A DNA stretch of 64,000 nucleotides from QHXQ01 sp963788965 (GTDB taxonomy: Bacteria > Acidobacteriota > Blastocatellia > Pyrinomonadales > Pyrinomonadaceae). Shown here in pieces: positions 1 through 8,795 of the stretch (position 1 is its first letter; every line of letters starts with the position of its first letter). A program made the translations under genes and the position numbers. The notes beneath the pieces are model-generated. The model did not search any database, had not been told where the DNA came from, and worked only from the letters and a program-made list of their open reading frames with translations. The stretch lies in the NCBI GenBank assembly GCA_963788965.1, contig CAWBIK010000006.1, positions 1,178,001-1,242,000 on the forward strand, in the 5' to 3' direction.

Positions 1-477
1 GACCAGAGTTGAGAGCGACGTGCGCGTCTTGAGCGGCGTATAGAGGCCGATGTAGCCGAGGACCACGCTCGCACCAAGTAAGGCCGAGAGCGGGTTAACG
101 AAGACGAGCAGGTAGAGTTCGCCAACGATGGTCAGCGCCGTGCCGAAGATGAACGCCCCGCGCGCCCGTATGCGGCCCGACGGGAGCGGGCGCATCATCG
201 TGCGTCGCATGCGGGCATCAAGCGCGCGTTCCATGTATTGATTGAGCGCGGCGATGCCTGACGAGAGCAGCCCCACGCCCGCCATCGTGTGCAGGAAGCC
301 GGCGTAGTTGAGCGTGCGCCCCGCGCCGAGGAAGTAGCCGGCGGCGGCCGTGAGCATGACAAGCAGCGTGATGCGCGGCTTCGTCAACTCGACGTATGCG
401 CCTATGCGCGCGCGTGTCGCGGCTTGCGCCAGCGGCGCAGGCAACGGCTCTCGCGTCAGTTCGATCTCTTCGATCAC
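1..477 (-). CDS. ctaB: Protoheme IX farnesyltransferase (heme O synthase), 3' end beyond window
   Basis: Integral membrane prenyltransferase that adds a farnesyl group to heme b to make heme O for terminal oxidases. The minus-strand reading frame shows the family signatures YVELTKPRITLLVML near the N-terminus, then NQYMERALDARMRRTMMRPL (first Asp-rich substrate motif) and YTPLKTRTSLSTLV. The C-terminal part lies left of the window. I chose the GTG at 477 because AAGGGG sits 9 bases upstream; the frame is open back to the stop of the upstream gene at 601, and the only ATG (357) falls inside the first conserved helix. It is the last visible gene of the respiratory operon, consistent with cytochrome oxidase genes further left. 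Confidence 0.9.
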   Translation of the reverse strand, partial: MIEEIELTREPLPAPLAQAATRARIGAYVELTKPRITLLVMLTAAAGYFLGAGRTLNYAGFLHTMAGVGLLSSGIAALNQYMERALDARMRRTMMRPLPSGRIRARGAFIFGTALTIVGELYLLVFVNPLSALLGASVVLGYIGLYTPLKTRTSLSTLV

Positions 478-600
478 AACTTCAATCCCCTTGCCCTCGC
501 GGTCGTTTGTGCCTGCAAGTCTTGCACCCGCGCACGCCGCCGGGCAAGTAGTGGGGCGGCAACGAAAGATGAAAAAAGAGCGCGCGTCGCCGCTAAAGTT

Positions 601-1497
601 TTAATGTTTGATCGGCATCGGCAGTTCGAGCGCAGGCTCAATGCGGATCGCGCCGCCGAACGGTTGCGCGCTCGCCGTCGCAGCCGCGTCGAACGAGAAG
701 TCCTGCGTCTTGATCTCTTTCGCGCCGACCGTGACGCTCATCGTCTTCTCGCCATATTTTTCATGTAAGGCAGCGACGGTGTAAGTGCCCTGCGGCACGC
801 CCGTGATAGTGAACTTGCCGTCTTCCATGCTGACGGCAAACAGCGGGTTCGGGCGCACGCCGATCCAAGCTTTCATCCACGGGTGCTGGTTGCACTTCAC
901 GGGGATCATCACTTCCGGGCGCGGGAACGACTTGACGAGCGGCTGCGCGCCCGCCGGTTGCGACTGATTCCACTCCTGATTGCCTTTGGTCGGCAGCGGG
1001 TGGACGTTGTGCGCGGTCGGATCGCTATTGGTGATCTTTATGTTCTGCCGCGCCACGACGCCAAGCACGTGCGGCACATAATGACAGCCTTTCTGATCGA
1101 GCGTGGTTTCAGTGCCCGATGCGGGCCACGTCAAGTTCGTGATCGTCTTACCGTCGGTCGTCTTCCCGTCCTTGATGTAGATGAAGACGTTCGCCAGCTT
1201 GCCGTCTTTCGCCACGACATCTTCGGTATGCGGGTTCGGGTTGTTCTGCGCGCAGGCAGCGTCGGCATCCATGCTGATCGGCTTCGGCGCGGGCGCTGTG
1301 CCGGTCAAGGCAATCGTGCCGGTGATCTGGCCTTCGTTGCCGTTCGGTGTGTAAGCTTGACTGGCGGTCTGTTCCGCGTCGGCGTCATCGCCCTCGGCCT
1401 CATCTTCGTCGTCGCTGCTGCACGCCGCGAAGGCGAGCGACAGTAGGGCGACCGACAACAGCAGCGCGAGACTTCGACGCACACGTTCAAAAGACAT
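601..1497 (-). CDS. Cupredoxin-like lipoprotein
   Basis: A 298-residue exported protein. Residues 1-26 form a lipoprotein signal with the lipobox LAFAAC, followed by an acidic linker. The body resembles the plastocyanin/azurin-like domains found in acidobacterial and planctomycete respiratory clusters. Candidate copper ligands are a His in AHNVHP and the Cys, His and Met of PVKCNQHPWMKAW, the usual C-x3-H-x2-M arrangement. A carboxypeptidase-regulatory-like segment (ITGVPQGTYTVAAL) follows. GGAGAA lies 8 bases before the ATG. It sits directly behind the multiheme cytochrome gene, so a role as a periplasmic electron carrier for the bc-type complex is a reasonable inference. Confidence 0.75.
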   Translation of the reverse strand: MSFERVRRSLALLLSVALLSLAFAACSSDDEDEAEGDDADAEQTASQAYTPNGNEGQITGTIALTGTAPAPKPISMDADAACAQNNPNPHTEDVVAKDGKLANVFIYIKDGKTTDGKTITNLTWPASGTETTLDQKGCHYVPHVLGVVARQNIKITNSDPTAHNVHPLPTKGNQEWNQSQPAGAQPLVKSFPRPEVMIPVKCNQHPWMKAWIGVRPNPLFAVSMEDGKFTITGVPQGTYTVAALHEKYGEKTMSVTVGAKEIKTQDFSFDAAATASAQPFGGAIRIEPALELPMPIKH

Positions 1498-1548
1498 CTT
1501 GTGTTTCTCCTGAAGGGATAAGCTATCCCTGATTATGCCGTAAAAAGA

Positions 1549-4500
1549 TCACTGTGAAAAACCGCGGCCGGCGTGGCGCACCATCGCCGCCACATCCGCT
1601 GAGCGCGTCGTGCGCGCAACTCGTGCGGGCGCACGCGTCGCCGCTGCCCGCTGCCTGCGCTGGCCTTTGCGCCGCGCATGATGCGTGCTTGCGGCGGGCG
1701 GCGCACTCTGCTGACTCGTGCCGGTCGGCGTGCGGCCGGCGGTCGCACCGGGCGCACCGGCGGCGAGCCGCGCTTGCTCGGCGGGCGTGAGTTGCAGGAT
1801 ATAGCGCGTCAACAGTTCCGCGTGATCGCCTGCGTACTGATCGAGGCCGCTATTGGGCACGTCGAAGCTGAAGACCCAACGGTCGCTCACCTTCTTGAAG
1901 AGGCCCGACGGCATGCCTGTGCCCGGTATGACGCGTTGCGGATCGAGCAGCCAGCGGAACGTCCAACCGGGTTGCAGGCGCGTCGCGGCTTGCAGGAAAT
2001 TGGGCGCGGTCGCGTTCTTGTCGTGCTCGGCGTTGCCGGTCAAGTGACACTTCAAACACGGCGCTTGCTGCGACGTAAAGAGCGCGCGCGCGAGGTTGCG
2101 TTCGTCGTCCGTGATCGGCTGCATCTCCGGTTTGAAGAACGGCTCTTGCGCCGACGCGATAGCTAAGAAGAAACGGACCAGCGCGCGCAACTCGTTCGGC
2201 GAGAAATTGAACGTGGGCATGCGTGGCTTCAAGTAGAGACGCACGCCGTTGTGGTTCGCGCCCGGTTGCGGCGGCAAACCCTCGACGCCCGAACTCGCGG
2301 GCGCACGGCCGCCGGGGCCGCCCTGCGTGTTGCCTGAGGCCGCGCGCGGCGTCGTACTCATACCTTGCGGCGTTGTCGTTGGTTGACGCGTGACCGCGCC
2401 GACGGCGTTGAGGTTGCTGCCGTGCGTCCCTTGATCATTTGTTGCGGCCGCTGTGCCGCTCAAAGACGGGTCGGTCAGGAAGCGCAACAGCCATGCGGGA
2501 TCGACGCGTGCGCCTTCGGTAAAGAGCGCGGGCGGCAGTTGATCTTTGCCTTCGGGCGTCTGGAATTGCGGCAACCCGGAGAGCGTTGACTCCTGCCCGA
2601 CCTGCACCGAATGACAGCCCATGCAGTTGTATTTCTTGACCACCCACCAGCCTTCTTGTATGTCGCGCTGGCGGTCGGTCGCGTTGTAGAACAGCGACGT
2701 CGGCACGTTCGCGCCTTCAGTGCCGACGCTGCCCAAGAGGAACGTCGTCAACGCAACTTTCCACTCCGGCTTCAAGTACGGCTTCGGCATACGCAGGTGA
2801 TCGCGCGCGTCCTTCACCTTCTCACGATCATAGACGGACGGGTCGGACAGCTTATGCTCGAAGAAGCCCTTGTGATCGTACCAGTCGCCAACCCGCTTGC
2901 CGTCTTGATCCTTGTTCGTGCGCGTGTACGGGTCTTTGCCGTCCTCGGCATAGTTCGTCATCAAGGCGAAGTCGAGCCGCTCAAGTGGCGTGCTGCCTTC
3001 GTTGCTCAACTCTTTGCCGATACGCTGTTCTTCCTCGAAGCCTCTGATCTCATGACAACCGGCGCAGCCGTACTGCTTGATCAAGTACTGCCCTCGATCC
3101 TTCAACTGCGGATCGTCCATGTAGGGCGCGGCCGCGTAAGAGGTCTGCGGGTTGCCGAGCGAGAACAGGTAAGTGGCGATGTCGCGCGCGTCCGCTGTGG
3201 ACAAGCGGAAGTTCGGCATCACGGTCATGTTCTGCACTTGCAACTCTGCGCCGTCGTTCGGACACTTCGAGTGCAGCCCCGTGTCGTAGATGAATGGCTT
3301 CTTATTCTTCTCGTAGTCTTCGCGCGTGAGATCGCGTTTCTCCTTCGGGCAATAAGGCGTCCAACGTTCGCGCGGGTTGTAAATCCAGCGGACGATGTAA
3401 TCGAAGCTCGCCTTCTCGCCCACGCGCGTCAGGTTCGCGGCGAAGTCGCCGCCGACGTGGCTGTCGCCCTCGCCGACCGAGTGGCAAGCCATGCAGCCCT
3501 TCGTCTCGAACAACTCTTTGCCGTGCCCGGCGTCGCCGCCTTCCTGTTTAGGCACTTGCCCGTCGAACGCCGACTGCCAGAGATAAGCCGCGATAGCGTG
3601 GCGCTCCTCGTCCGCGTGCGGGGCGTTATGCAGGGCCATGTTCGGGTCGGGATTGAGATACCAGTAGGTCGGCATCTTCGTGCCGGGGCGGAACGCCTGC
3701 GGGTCTTTGAGCCATTCGGGAATCCATTCCTTACGCAGTTTCAAACGCACGTCCTTCAGGTTCGGCCCGACCTTCTTCTGATCCTGCATCAAGTAGCGCG
3801 CCTGCGTGTTCAACTGTTCGATCCGCGCCGCCAACTGGCTGCTCATCACGCGCAACGAGACGGCGCGGTTGTTGAACTCCTGTGCGCGCCGGTCGTCGCT
3901 TGCACTGGCCGCGTCTAACTCGGCTTGGCGCGAATCGCGTTCGTGCGCGGCCATCTGTTCTTCGAGTTGCTTCGTCTCCTGCCGTGCGTTCGTGAGCGCG
4001 TCCGCCTCGCGGTCGTAGCCCTCGAAGCGGTGGCAACCGACGCAGCCGCGCTGCTGGAACAAATCTTTGCCGAGCGTCAGGTTGTCGGCATACTGCAACA
4101 CGCGGTCGTTCGAGTGGCACTGCTGGCAACCTGCTTCCATGTTGTCGCGCTCGTGCAGCGGGTGCAGCCAGAAGGGATTTTGCCCGTGCGCTTTGACCAC
4201 GTTCGTCGTCGCGCGCCCGTTGCCGCCGTGGCATGACGAGCAGCCGAACTTGTCAGGGTTGTGCGTCTGGATCAGTTCCTTGATGCGGGTCGGGTGACCG
4301 GCGAACGCGCGTGCGGTGTCGTCCGTCCGTTTGCCGCGCCGCATGTCCGAGGCTTTCAAGACCATCGGCTCGCGGATGCCGAGGTGGCACGTCTCGCAGC
4401 GGTCCACGATGTTGTATTCGTTGACGCTGATCTGGCGCAGCCCGAAGTCGAACTTCTCGTTACGTTCAAGCAGACTCTTGATCTGATCGCGCGACAACCC

Positions 4501-5208
4501 GACGACCTGATCTTTCAAATACTCTTCGCGCGCCTTCTTCTTCTCGGTGTACTCCTTCAACACTTCCGCCTGCTCGGCCAGCAACCGCGCCTTATCGGCC
4601 TTCAGGGTCGTGTATAACGCGTCGAGTTGGGTGTAGTCGAGCTTCTTCGTCTCAGTCTTTTTCCCGTTCGCGCCGTCGGCCACCGGCAACTTAACCTCGA
4701 CCTGCTCTTTCCTGATCCCATCGGCCTTACGTAAAGCACTGGACTTGGCTGACCCCGTGGACGTTTCCGCCTCATAGTTGGCGACGACCAGATAGCCGCG
4801 CTTATTTTGGAACGGCTCGGTGATCGCCGCGAGTTGCTGATCGATGAGCCTGATCTTTTGCTCTTTCTCTTTTCGCGTCGGCTCGGCCGCATCTTTCGCC
4901 GCTTGCTCGTCCGCCACAAGCTGCTGGTATTCAGGACTCTCGCGGACTTCCTTCTCCGTCGTGTTACCGCGATTTTTCAGCCGGTTCAGAAATATATTCT
5001 CGCGGCGCACGAACTCGCGCTGCGTGTCCTTCCACGGTCGCTGCGAATAGACCTCATCCCACAGCGACCAACCGACCACGAGCATCAGCAGCAGCGCGCA
5101 GATCAGCATCACGCCGCTCGTCGAGCGACTGGCGATTGGATCGCGCGCCGGTTCGTCCGGCTCTCTTACGACCAGCGCGTCATCGGCAGGAATCTCAGCC
5201 ACCATCAA
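1549..5208 (-). CDS. Membrane-anchored octaheme cytochrome c of the Rieske/cytochrome b operon
   Basis: A 1219-residue protein with one N-terminal membrane segment (about 32-48), a long charged coiled-coil-like stretch (about 60-250), then eight CxxCH heme-c motifs at about residues 271, 323, 361, 389, 572, 715, 862 and 1051. The spacing suggests a cluster of four hemes followed by several class I-like cytochrome domains. Candidate distal ligands such as PGTKMPTYW, LYLKPRMPTF and PGTGMPSGLF resemble Met-ligand loops. It lies downstream of both cytochrome b halves and probably replaces cytochrome c1/f. The last 50 or so residues are basic and low-complexity, so a late frameshift near 1550-1700 cannot be excluded. 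Confidence 0.85.
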   Translation of the reverse strand: MMVAEIPADDALVVREPDEPARDPIASRSTSGVMLICALLLMLVVGWSLWDEVYSQRPWKDTQREFVRRENIFLNRLKNRGNTTEKEVRESPEYQQLVADEQAAKDAAEPTRKEKEQKIRLIDQQLAAITEPFQNKRGYLVVANYEAETSTGSAKSSALRKADGIRKEQVEVKLPVADGANGKKTETKKLDYTQLDALYTTLKADKARLLAEQAEVLKEYTEKKKAREEYLKDQVVGLSRDQIKSLLERNEKFDFGLRQISVNEYNIVDRCETCHLGIREPMVLKASDMRRGKRTDDTARAFAGHPTRIKELIQTHNPDKFGCSSCHGGNGRATTNVVKAHGQNPFWLHPLHERDNMEAGCQQCHSNDRVLQYADNLTLGKDLFQQRGCVGCHRFEGYDREADALTNARQETKQLEEQMAAHERDSRQAELDAASASDDRRAQEFNNRAVSLRVMSSQLAARIEQLNTQARYLMQDQKKVGPNLKDVRLKLRKEWIPEWLKDPQAFRPGTKMPTYWYLNPDPNMALHNAPHADEERHAIAAYLWQSAFDGQVPKQEGGDAGHGKELFETKGCMACHSVGEGDSHVGGDFAANLTRVGEKASFDYIVRWIYNPRERWTPYCPKEKRDLTREDYEKNKKPFIYDTGLHSKCPNDGAELQVQNMTVMPNFRLSTADARDIATYLFSLGNPQTSYAAAPYMDDPQLKDRGQYLIKQYGCAGCHEIRGFEEEQRIGKELSNEGSTPLERLDFALMTNYAEDGKDPYTRTNKDQDGKRVGDWYDHKGFFEHKLSDPSVYDREKVKDARDHLRMPKPYLKPEWKVALTTFLLGSVGTEGANVPTSLFYNATDRQRDIQEGWWVVKKYNCMGCHSVQVGQESTLSGLPQFQTPEGKDQLPPALFTEGARVDPAWLLRFLTDPSLSGTAAATNDQGTHGSNLNAVGAVTRQPTTTPQGMSTTPRAASGNTQGGPGGRAPASSGVEGLPPQPGANHNGVRLYLKPRMPTFNFSPNELRALVRFFLAIASAQEPFFKPEMQPITDDERNLARALFTSQQAPCLKCHLTGNAEHDKNATAPNFLQAATRLQPGWTFRWLLDPQRVIPGTGMPSGLFKKVSDRWVFSFDVPNSGLDQYAGDHAELLTRYILQLTPAEQARLAAGAPGATAGRTPTGTSQQSAPPAASTHHARRKGQRRQRAAATRAPARVARTTRSADVAAMVRHAGRGFSQ

Positions 5209-5242
5209 CCTCCAACAGCGGTTCGCTTGTTAGCTATCGGCT

Positions 5243-6361
5243 TCAGACATTGAACCACGGTGTTACCCACACGTACTTGATGTGAATCGGTAGCAAGCGC
5301 AGGATCAACTTCACGGGCATCGCCAGCAAGACCGTGATGGCGAAGAACTGGAACGTCAAGTATTGCAAGATGCTCGTGCGTGCCAGCAGCTTCGACTCGA
5401 ACGCGTCGGGCGTCTTCGCCCACTGCCACAGTTGTTTGGGCGAGAACAGATACTTGAACCTGAACGGCCCGCGTTTCATCAACCAATGAAAGAACAGCCC
5501 GCCGAGAATGTAGAACGTGCCCACGACAATCGCGCCGAAGACGAGTTTGCCCATCATGCTGCTGATGCCGACGTACTCGTGCAGATCGACGTTGCGATCA
5601 TAGACGACGGCGTTGTGATCCCAACGCTGACCGGGCCAGAACCAGATCCAACCGGGGCCGCGGATGAACGTCCCGATGATGATCAGGATCACCCACATGA
5701 AGAAGCCCCACAGGAACATCGAGATGGCGAAGCGCCGCTGCCGCCATGTGTAATAACCGTTGCCCAGCGGGTTCGAGTCCACATATGGGAAGACCATCAA
5801 GCCAACGATGAGCAGGCTCGGCATCACCACGCCCGCGATCCACGGATCGAAATAGACGAGCATCTCTTGCAGGCCGAGAAAGTACCACGGCGCTTTCGAC
5901 GGGTTCATCGTCAGGTTCGGATTCGCCGGTTCTTCCAGCGGCGCATTCAACGTGATCGACCACACGTACAAGATGATCGTCACGATCAAGGCCGCCAGAA
6001 ACTCGATGCGAATTAAGTACGGCCAAACGTGCAACTCGCGCGCCCAACCCGGTCGCCACGGCAGCGTCTTGCGATGATGCGTCTTCGCCAGTTGCGGGTC
6101 GGCTTGCAACTGCTCGACCAGTCCGTCGTTGTCGCGCGCCTGCTTCAAGCCCAACCACGTAAAGAACGCGACCAGCGGGATCATCGCCACGATGGGAATG
6201 TTGTCGGGCAACGTGGCAATGGCCATTAGCTGATGCCAGTCCTCGACGAAGAAGGCCGCGATAATAGTCAGCAGGACGAACAGGACGAGCGCGACGCGCC
6301 CACCTGTCAAACGGCTCGGCCGTCGCTCGTCCTCGAAGTCGTCGTAAATCTCCGTAGCCAT
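5243..6361 (-). CDS. Cytochrome b C-terminal subunit (subunit IV-like)
   Basis: A 372-residue polytopic membrane protein corresponding to the C-terminal part of cytochrome b (subunit IV of b6f). The quinol-site signature appears as APWYFLGLQEML, in place of PEWY. About seven hydrophobic segments are visible, more than the three of plant subunit IV. The ATG at 6361 is preferred over upstream starts because GGAGAA lies five bases before it and MATEIYDDFEDE is a typical soluble N-terminus. It is separated by about 60 bases from the N-terminal cytochrome b gene and by 34 bases from the multiheme cytochrome, consistent with one transcript. Confidence 0.88.
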   Translation of the reverse strand: MATEIYDDFEDERRPSRLTGGRVALVLFVLLTIIAAFFVEDWHQLMAIATLPDNIPIVAMIPLVAFFTWLGLKQARDNDGLVEQLQADPQLAKTHHRKTLPWRPGWARELHVWPYLIRIEFLAALIVTIILYVWSITLNAPLEEPANPNLTMNPSKAPWYFLGLQEMLVYFDPWIAGVVMPSLLIVGLMVFPYVDSNPLGNGYYTWRQRRFAISMFLWGFFMWVILIIIGTFIRGPGWIWFWPGQRWDHNAVVYDRNVDLHEYVGISSMMGKLVFGAIVVGTFYILGGLFFHWLMKRGPFRFKYLFSPKQLWQWAKTPDAFESKLLARTSILQYLTFQFFAITVLLAMPVKLILRLLPIHIKYVWVTPWFNV

Positions 6362-6424
6362 AAGTTCTCCGCAGAAACCGCCGAACAGATCGCAGCGCGG
6401 GTTGTGATACAAACCCGCCCGTGG

Positions 6425-7366
6425 CTATTTCTTGATCGCCTTCATCTCCGATTCGAGCATCACGGGCGCGGGACCTGAGATGCCGCCGTCCTTGCGTATG
6501 CGCCAGAAGTGAACGGCCAAAAAGATCGACAGCACGAGCGGGATGCCGATGCAGTGCCAGATGTACGAGCGCAGCAACGCGTTCGCATCCACGATTGAGC
6601 CGCCGAGCAGCCCGAAGCGCACGTCGTTGTAAGGCGTCATGCCGAGTTGCGGCCCGAACGGGCCTTCGCTGCCGAACATGGGCGTGGCGCGCGCCATGTT
6701 CGTGCCGACCGTGACCGCCCAGAAGCCGAGTTGATCGTCGGGCAACAGATAACCCGTGAACGACAAGAGCAGCGTCAACACCAACAGCACGACGCCGACG
6801 CACCAGTTGAACTCGCGCGGTCGTTTATATGAGCCGGTCAGCACGACGCGGAACATATGCAGCCAAGTCGTGATCACCATCAAGTGCGCGGCCCAGCGAT
6901 GCATGTTGCGGAGCAGCCGCCCGAACGGTACGTCGTGTTCGAGATAGAGAATGTCGCGGAAGGCAGCGCCCTTGACGGGGTGGTAGTAGTACATCAACAG
7001 CACGCCCGTGAAGGTCAGCACGATAAAGAGGTAGAACGTGATGCCGCCCATGCCCCAGGTGAAACTGTAGCGCGTGGCGTCGCGGTTGATCTTTGCGGGG
7101 TGCAGGTGCAGGAAGACGTTTGAGAGGACGGCTAAGCTGCGGTTGCGCGGATCGGAGCGGTCGTGCGAGACGCGGAAGATCGACTTCCAGAGTTGCGTCT
7201 GCTGCGGGTCTTTGTAGCCCTCGATCTCTTTCTTGGCGCGGTCGCGCAGCGCAAAGCCCTGCTCGCGCGCCTTGCCGATCAAGGCGACAGCTTTGCCCTG
7301 CCCGTTCGCGTCGCGCTCGGCTGCGTCCGTCTTTACATCTTGCCCGTCAGGCCGCTCAGGCTCCAT
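6425..7366 (-). CDS. Cytochrome b N-terminal subunit (b6-like), diheme
   Basis: A 313-residue membrane protein with the four-helix cytochrome b core after a soluble N-terminus of about 95 residues. Heme b ligands are readable as H156 and H170 in helix B and H271 and H286 in helix D. The 15-residue step in helix D matches b6-type rather than mitochondrial bc1-type cytochromes. The position that carries the heme c(n) cysteine in cyanobacterial b6 reads WGMGG here, so no covalent heme is expected on it. Together with the Rieske gene upstream and subunit IV downstream it forms the quinol-oxidising core. Confidence 0.9.
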   Translation of the reverse strand: MEPERPDGQDVKTDAAERDANGQGKAVALIGKAREQGFALRDRAKKEIEGYKDPQQTQLWKSIFRVSHDRSDPRNRSLAVLSNVFLHLHPAKINRDATRYSFTWGMGGITFYLFIVLTFTGVLLMYYYHPVKGAAFRDILYLEHDVPFGRLLRNMHRWAAHLMVITTWLHMFRVVLTGSYKRPREFNWCVGVVLLVLTLLLSFTGYLLPDDQLGFWAVTVGTNMARATPMFGSEGPFGPQLGMTPYNDVRFGLLGGSIVDANALLRSYIWHCIGIPLVLSIFLAVHFWRIRKDGGISGPAPVMLESEMKAIKK

Positions 7367-7456
7367 GTCAGACTCCTATCAGTTTCGATTTGCGCTGTTT
7401 GCTTCGTCAATGCAAACCACGCCCGGCGTGATCCGTCGCAAAGCAAAAATCCAAGC

Positions 7457-8269
7457 TCATCCAAGCGGAATGTACGCGCCGTCTTCGTCGAACTGGGTGG
7501 CAACGCCCTTCTCCTGCTTGTAGAGGCGGCTGATGTCCACGACGATCTGGCCTTCCGCGTCCAACGCGATGTGCGCGCGATCCATCGGGCGCGGCGCGGG
7601 GCCTTCAAAGTTGATGCCCTCGCTGTCGTAGCCGCTGCCGTGGCACGGGCACTTGAACTTGTTCTCGCTCGACTTCCAATCGGGCGTGCAGCCCAGATGC
7701 GTGCAGCGCGCATAGATGACGAACAACCGATCCGATGTCTTATCAACCCAGATGCGATACTGCTGTTGCCACTTCGTGTCCACGCCCTGCGAGTAGTCGC
7801 CGGGGAAACCGATGCGAAAGACGGACGACGGCTCGGTCAGGGTGCGCGGCAGGAAGAAGCGCAGGAACGACAGGAAGCTGATGGTTAGGAAACCGCCGAT
7901 GGCGGCCCAAGTGATGCGCCGCCGCATCTTGTTGATCGGCGGATCGGGCAGAGCTTCGACGAGCGCGCCCGCCGGCCTCGCCGCGGCTTTGGGCACGCCC
8001 TTCGCCACGCTCGCCGTCGGCGTCGAAGCGGCCTTGGCCGCGCCCGGTGCGACGCGCGCTGCGGGCGGCGTGCCCGCTGGCGTCTCGGTCTGCCCGGCCG
8101 TTGCGGCTTTGCGCGCGGGCGGCAGACCGGCGGCGGCGCGCAGCAGCGGCTCGACCCGTGCCTTATCCTGTGCAGAGCTTGGCTGCTCGCCCTCGACGGC
8201 GGGCGGCGCAGTCTCGGCAGTCGGCGACCCTTCCGTGACAGGCGAGTTAGAAGTCTTTTCGCTATCCAA
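7457..8269 (-). CDS. Rieske 2Fe-2S protein with long Ala/Pro-rich N-terminal tail
   Basis: A 270-residue protein: an Ala/Pro/Lys-rich cytoplasmic tail of about 110 residues, one membrane helix (about 119-142) and a Rieske domain. The cluster ligands are C189 and H191 in CTHLGC and C207 and H210 in CPCHGSGY, with C194 and C209 placed for the usual disulfide. It transfers electrons from quinol to the c-type cytochromes. It is the first gene of the minus-strand respiratory operon; the 270 bases upstream separate it from a divergent gene and presumably hold both promoters. The long tail is unusual for Rieske subunits, which normally start close to the membrane helix. Confidence 0.92.
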   Translation of the reverse strand: MDSEKTSNSPVTEGSPTAETAPPAVEGEQPSSAQDKARVEPLLRAAAGLPPARKAATAGQTETPAGTPPAARVAPGAAKAASTPTASVAKGVPKAAARPAGALVEALPDPPINKMRRRITWAAIGGFLTISFLSFLRFFLPRTLTEPSSVFRIGFPGDYSQGVDTKWQQQYRIWVDKTSDRLFVIYARCTHLGCTPDWKSSENKFKCPCHGSGYDSEGINFEGPAPRPMDRAHIALDAEGQIVVDISRLYKQEKGVATQFDEDGAYIPLG

Positions 8270-8540
8270 GCGCGACCTCCGAATTTCAGCTAGATTATAG
8301 CTCGCAGCACCTTATACGACTTGCCGGTGCGTACACGAATCGCTTGCGGTGCGGCCGGGGACGCTTGGTAGGCTGCCCCCGCACGGGAGACGAGCGACCC
8401 CAGATCGCACTGTGATTCGAATGCTATGCGTAACGAATGAAGAGCGACCATGCCTGAAATAAAAGTTATACGGCTTGGCGTGAGGGCATTATATACTGAT
8501 TCCACAGAATTGTGGCAAGACGAATTTGAGCCTGTGCCCG

Positions 8541-8795
8541 ATGAAAGCACAGATTAACATTTATACGCGCCCCGGCTGTCACCTCTGCGACGCAGCCAAG
8601 CGCGAAATCCTCGCCGCCGGTGTCGCCGAATGCTACGATCTCGTCGAAATTAACATTGATGCCGACCCGGCCCTCGTCGCGCGTTACGGCTGGGACATCC
8701 CCGTCGTCACTATCAACGGTGTCGTCGTCTTCAAGCACCATTTGACCGCCGCCGATTTTCGGCGCGAGCTAAAAAGACTCACGGAGAAAAGCTAA
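8541..8795 (+). CDS. Glutaredoxin-like protein (DUF836/thioredoxin fold)
   Basis: An 84-residue small protein starting MKAQINIYTRPGCHLCDAAK with a CHLC redox motif at the end of the first strand, a following helix, and the cis-Pro region DIPVVTINGVVVFKH typical of glutaredoxin-like folds. A TTG at 8526 would add five residues but ATG 8541 fits the family start. Its TAA overlaps the ATG of the amylase gene by one base (TAATG), so the two are probably translationally coupled, although no functional link between a cytoplasmic redox protein and a secreted amylase is obvious. Confidence 0.85.
   Translation: MKAQINIYTRPGCHLCDAAKREILAAGVAECYDLVEINIDADPALVARYGWDIPVVTINGVVVFKHHLTAADFRRELKRLTEKS

Noticed and set aside
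2611..3918. 435-codon plus-strand open frame
   Set aside because: Exactly antisense to the octaheme cytochrome gene; its Arg/Val/Leu-rich composition is a typical high-GC shadow with no domain.
8466..8741. 91-codon minus-strand frame upstream of the Rieske gene
   Set aside because: Antisense to the glutaredoxin-like gene, which has a clear fold and redox motif.
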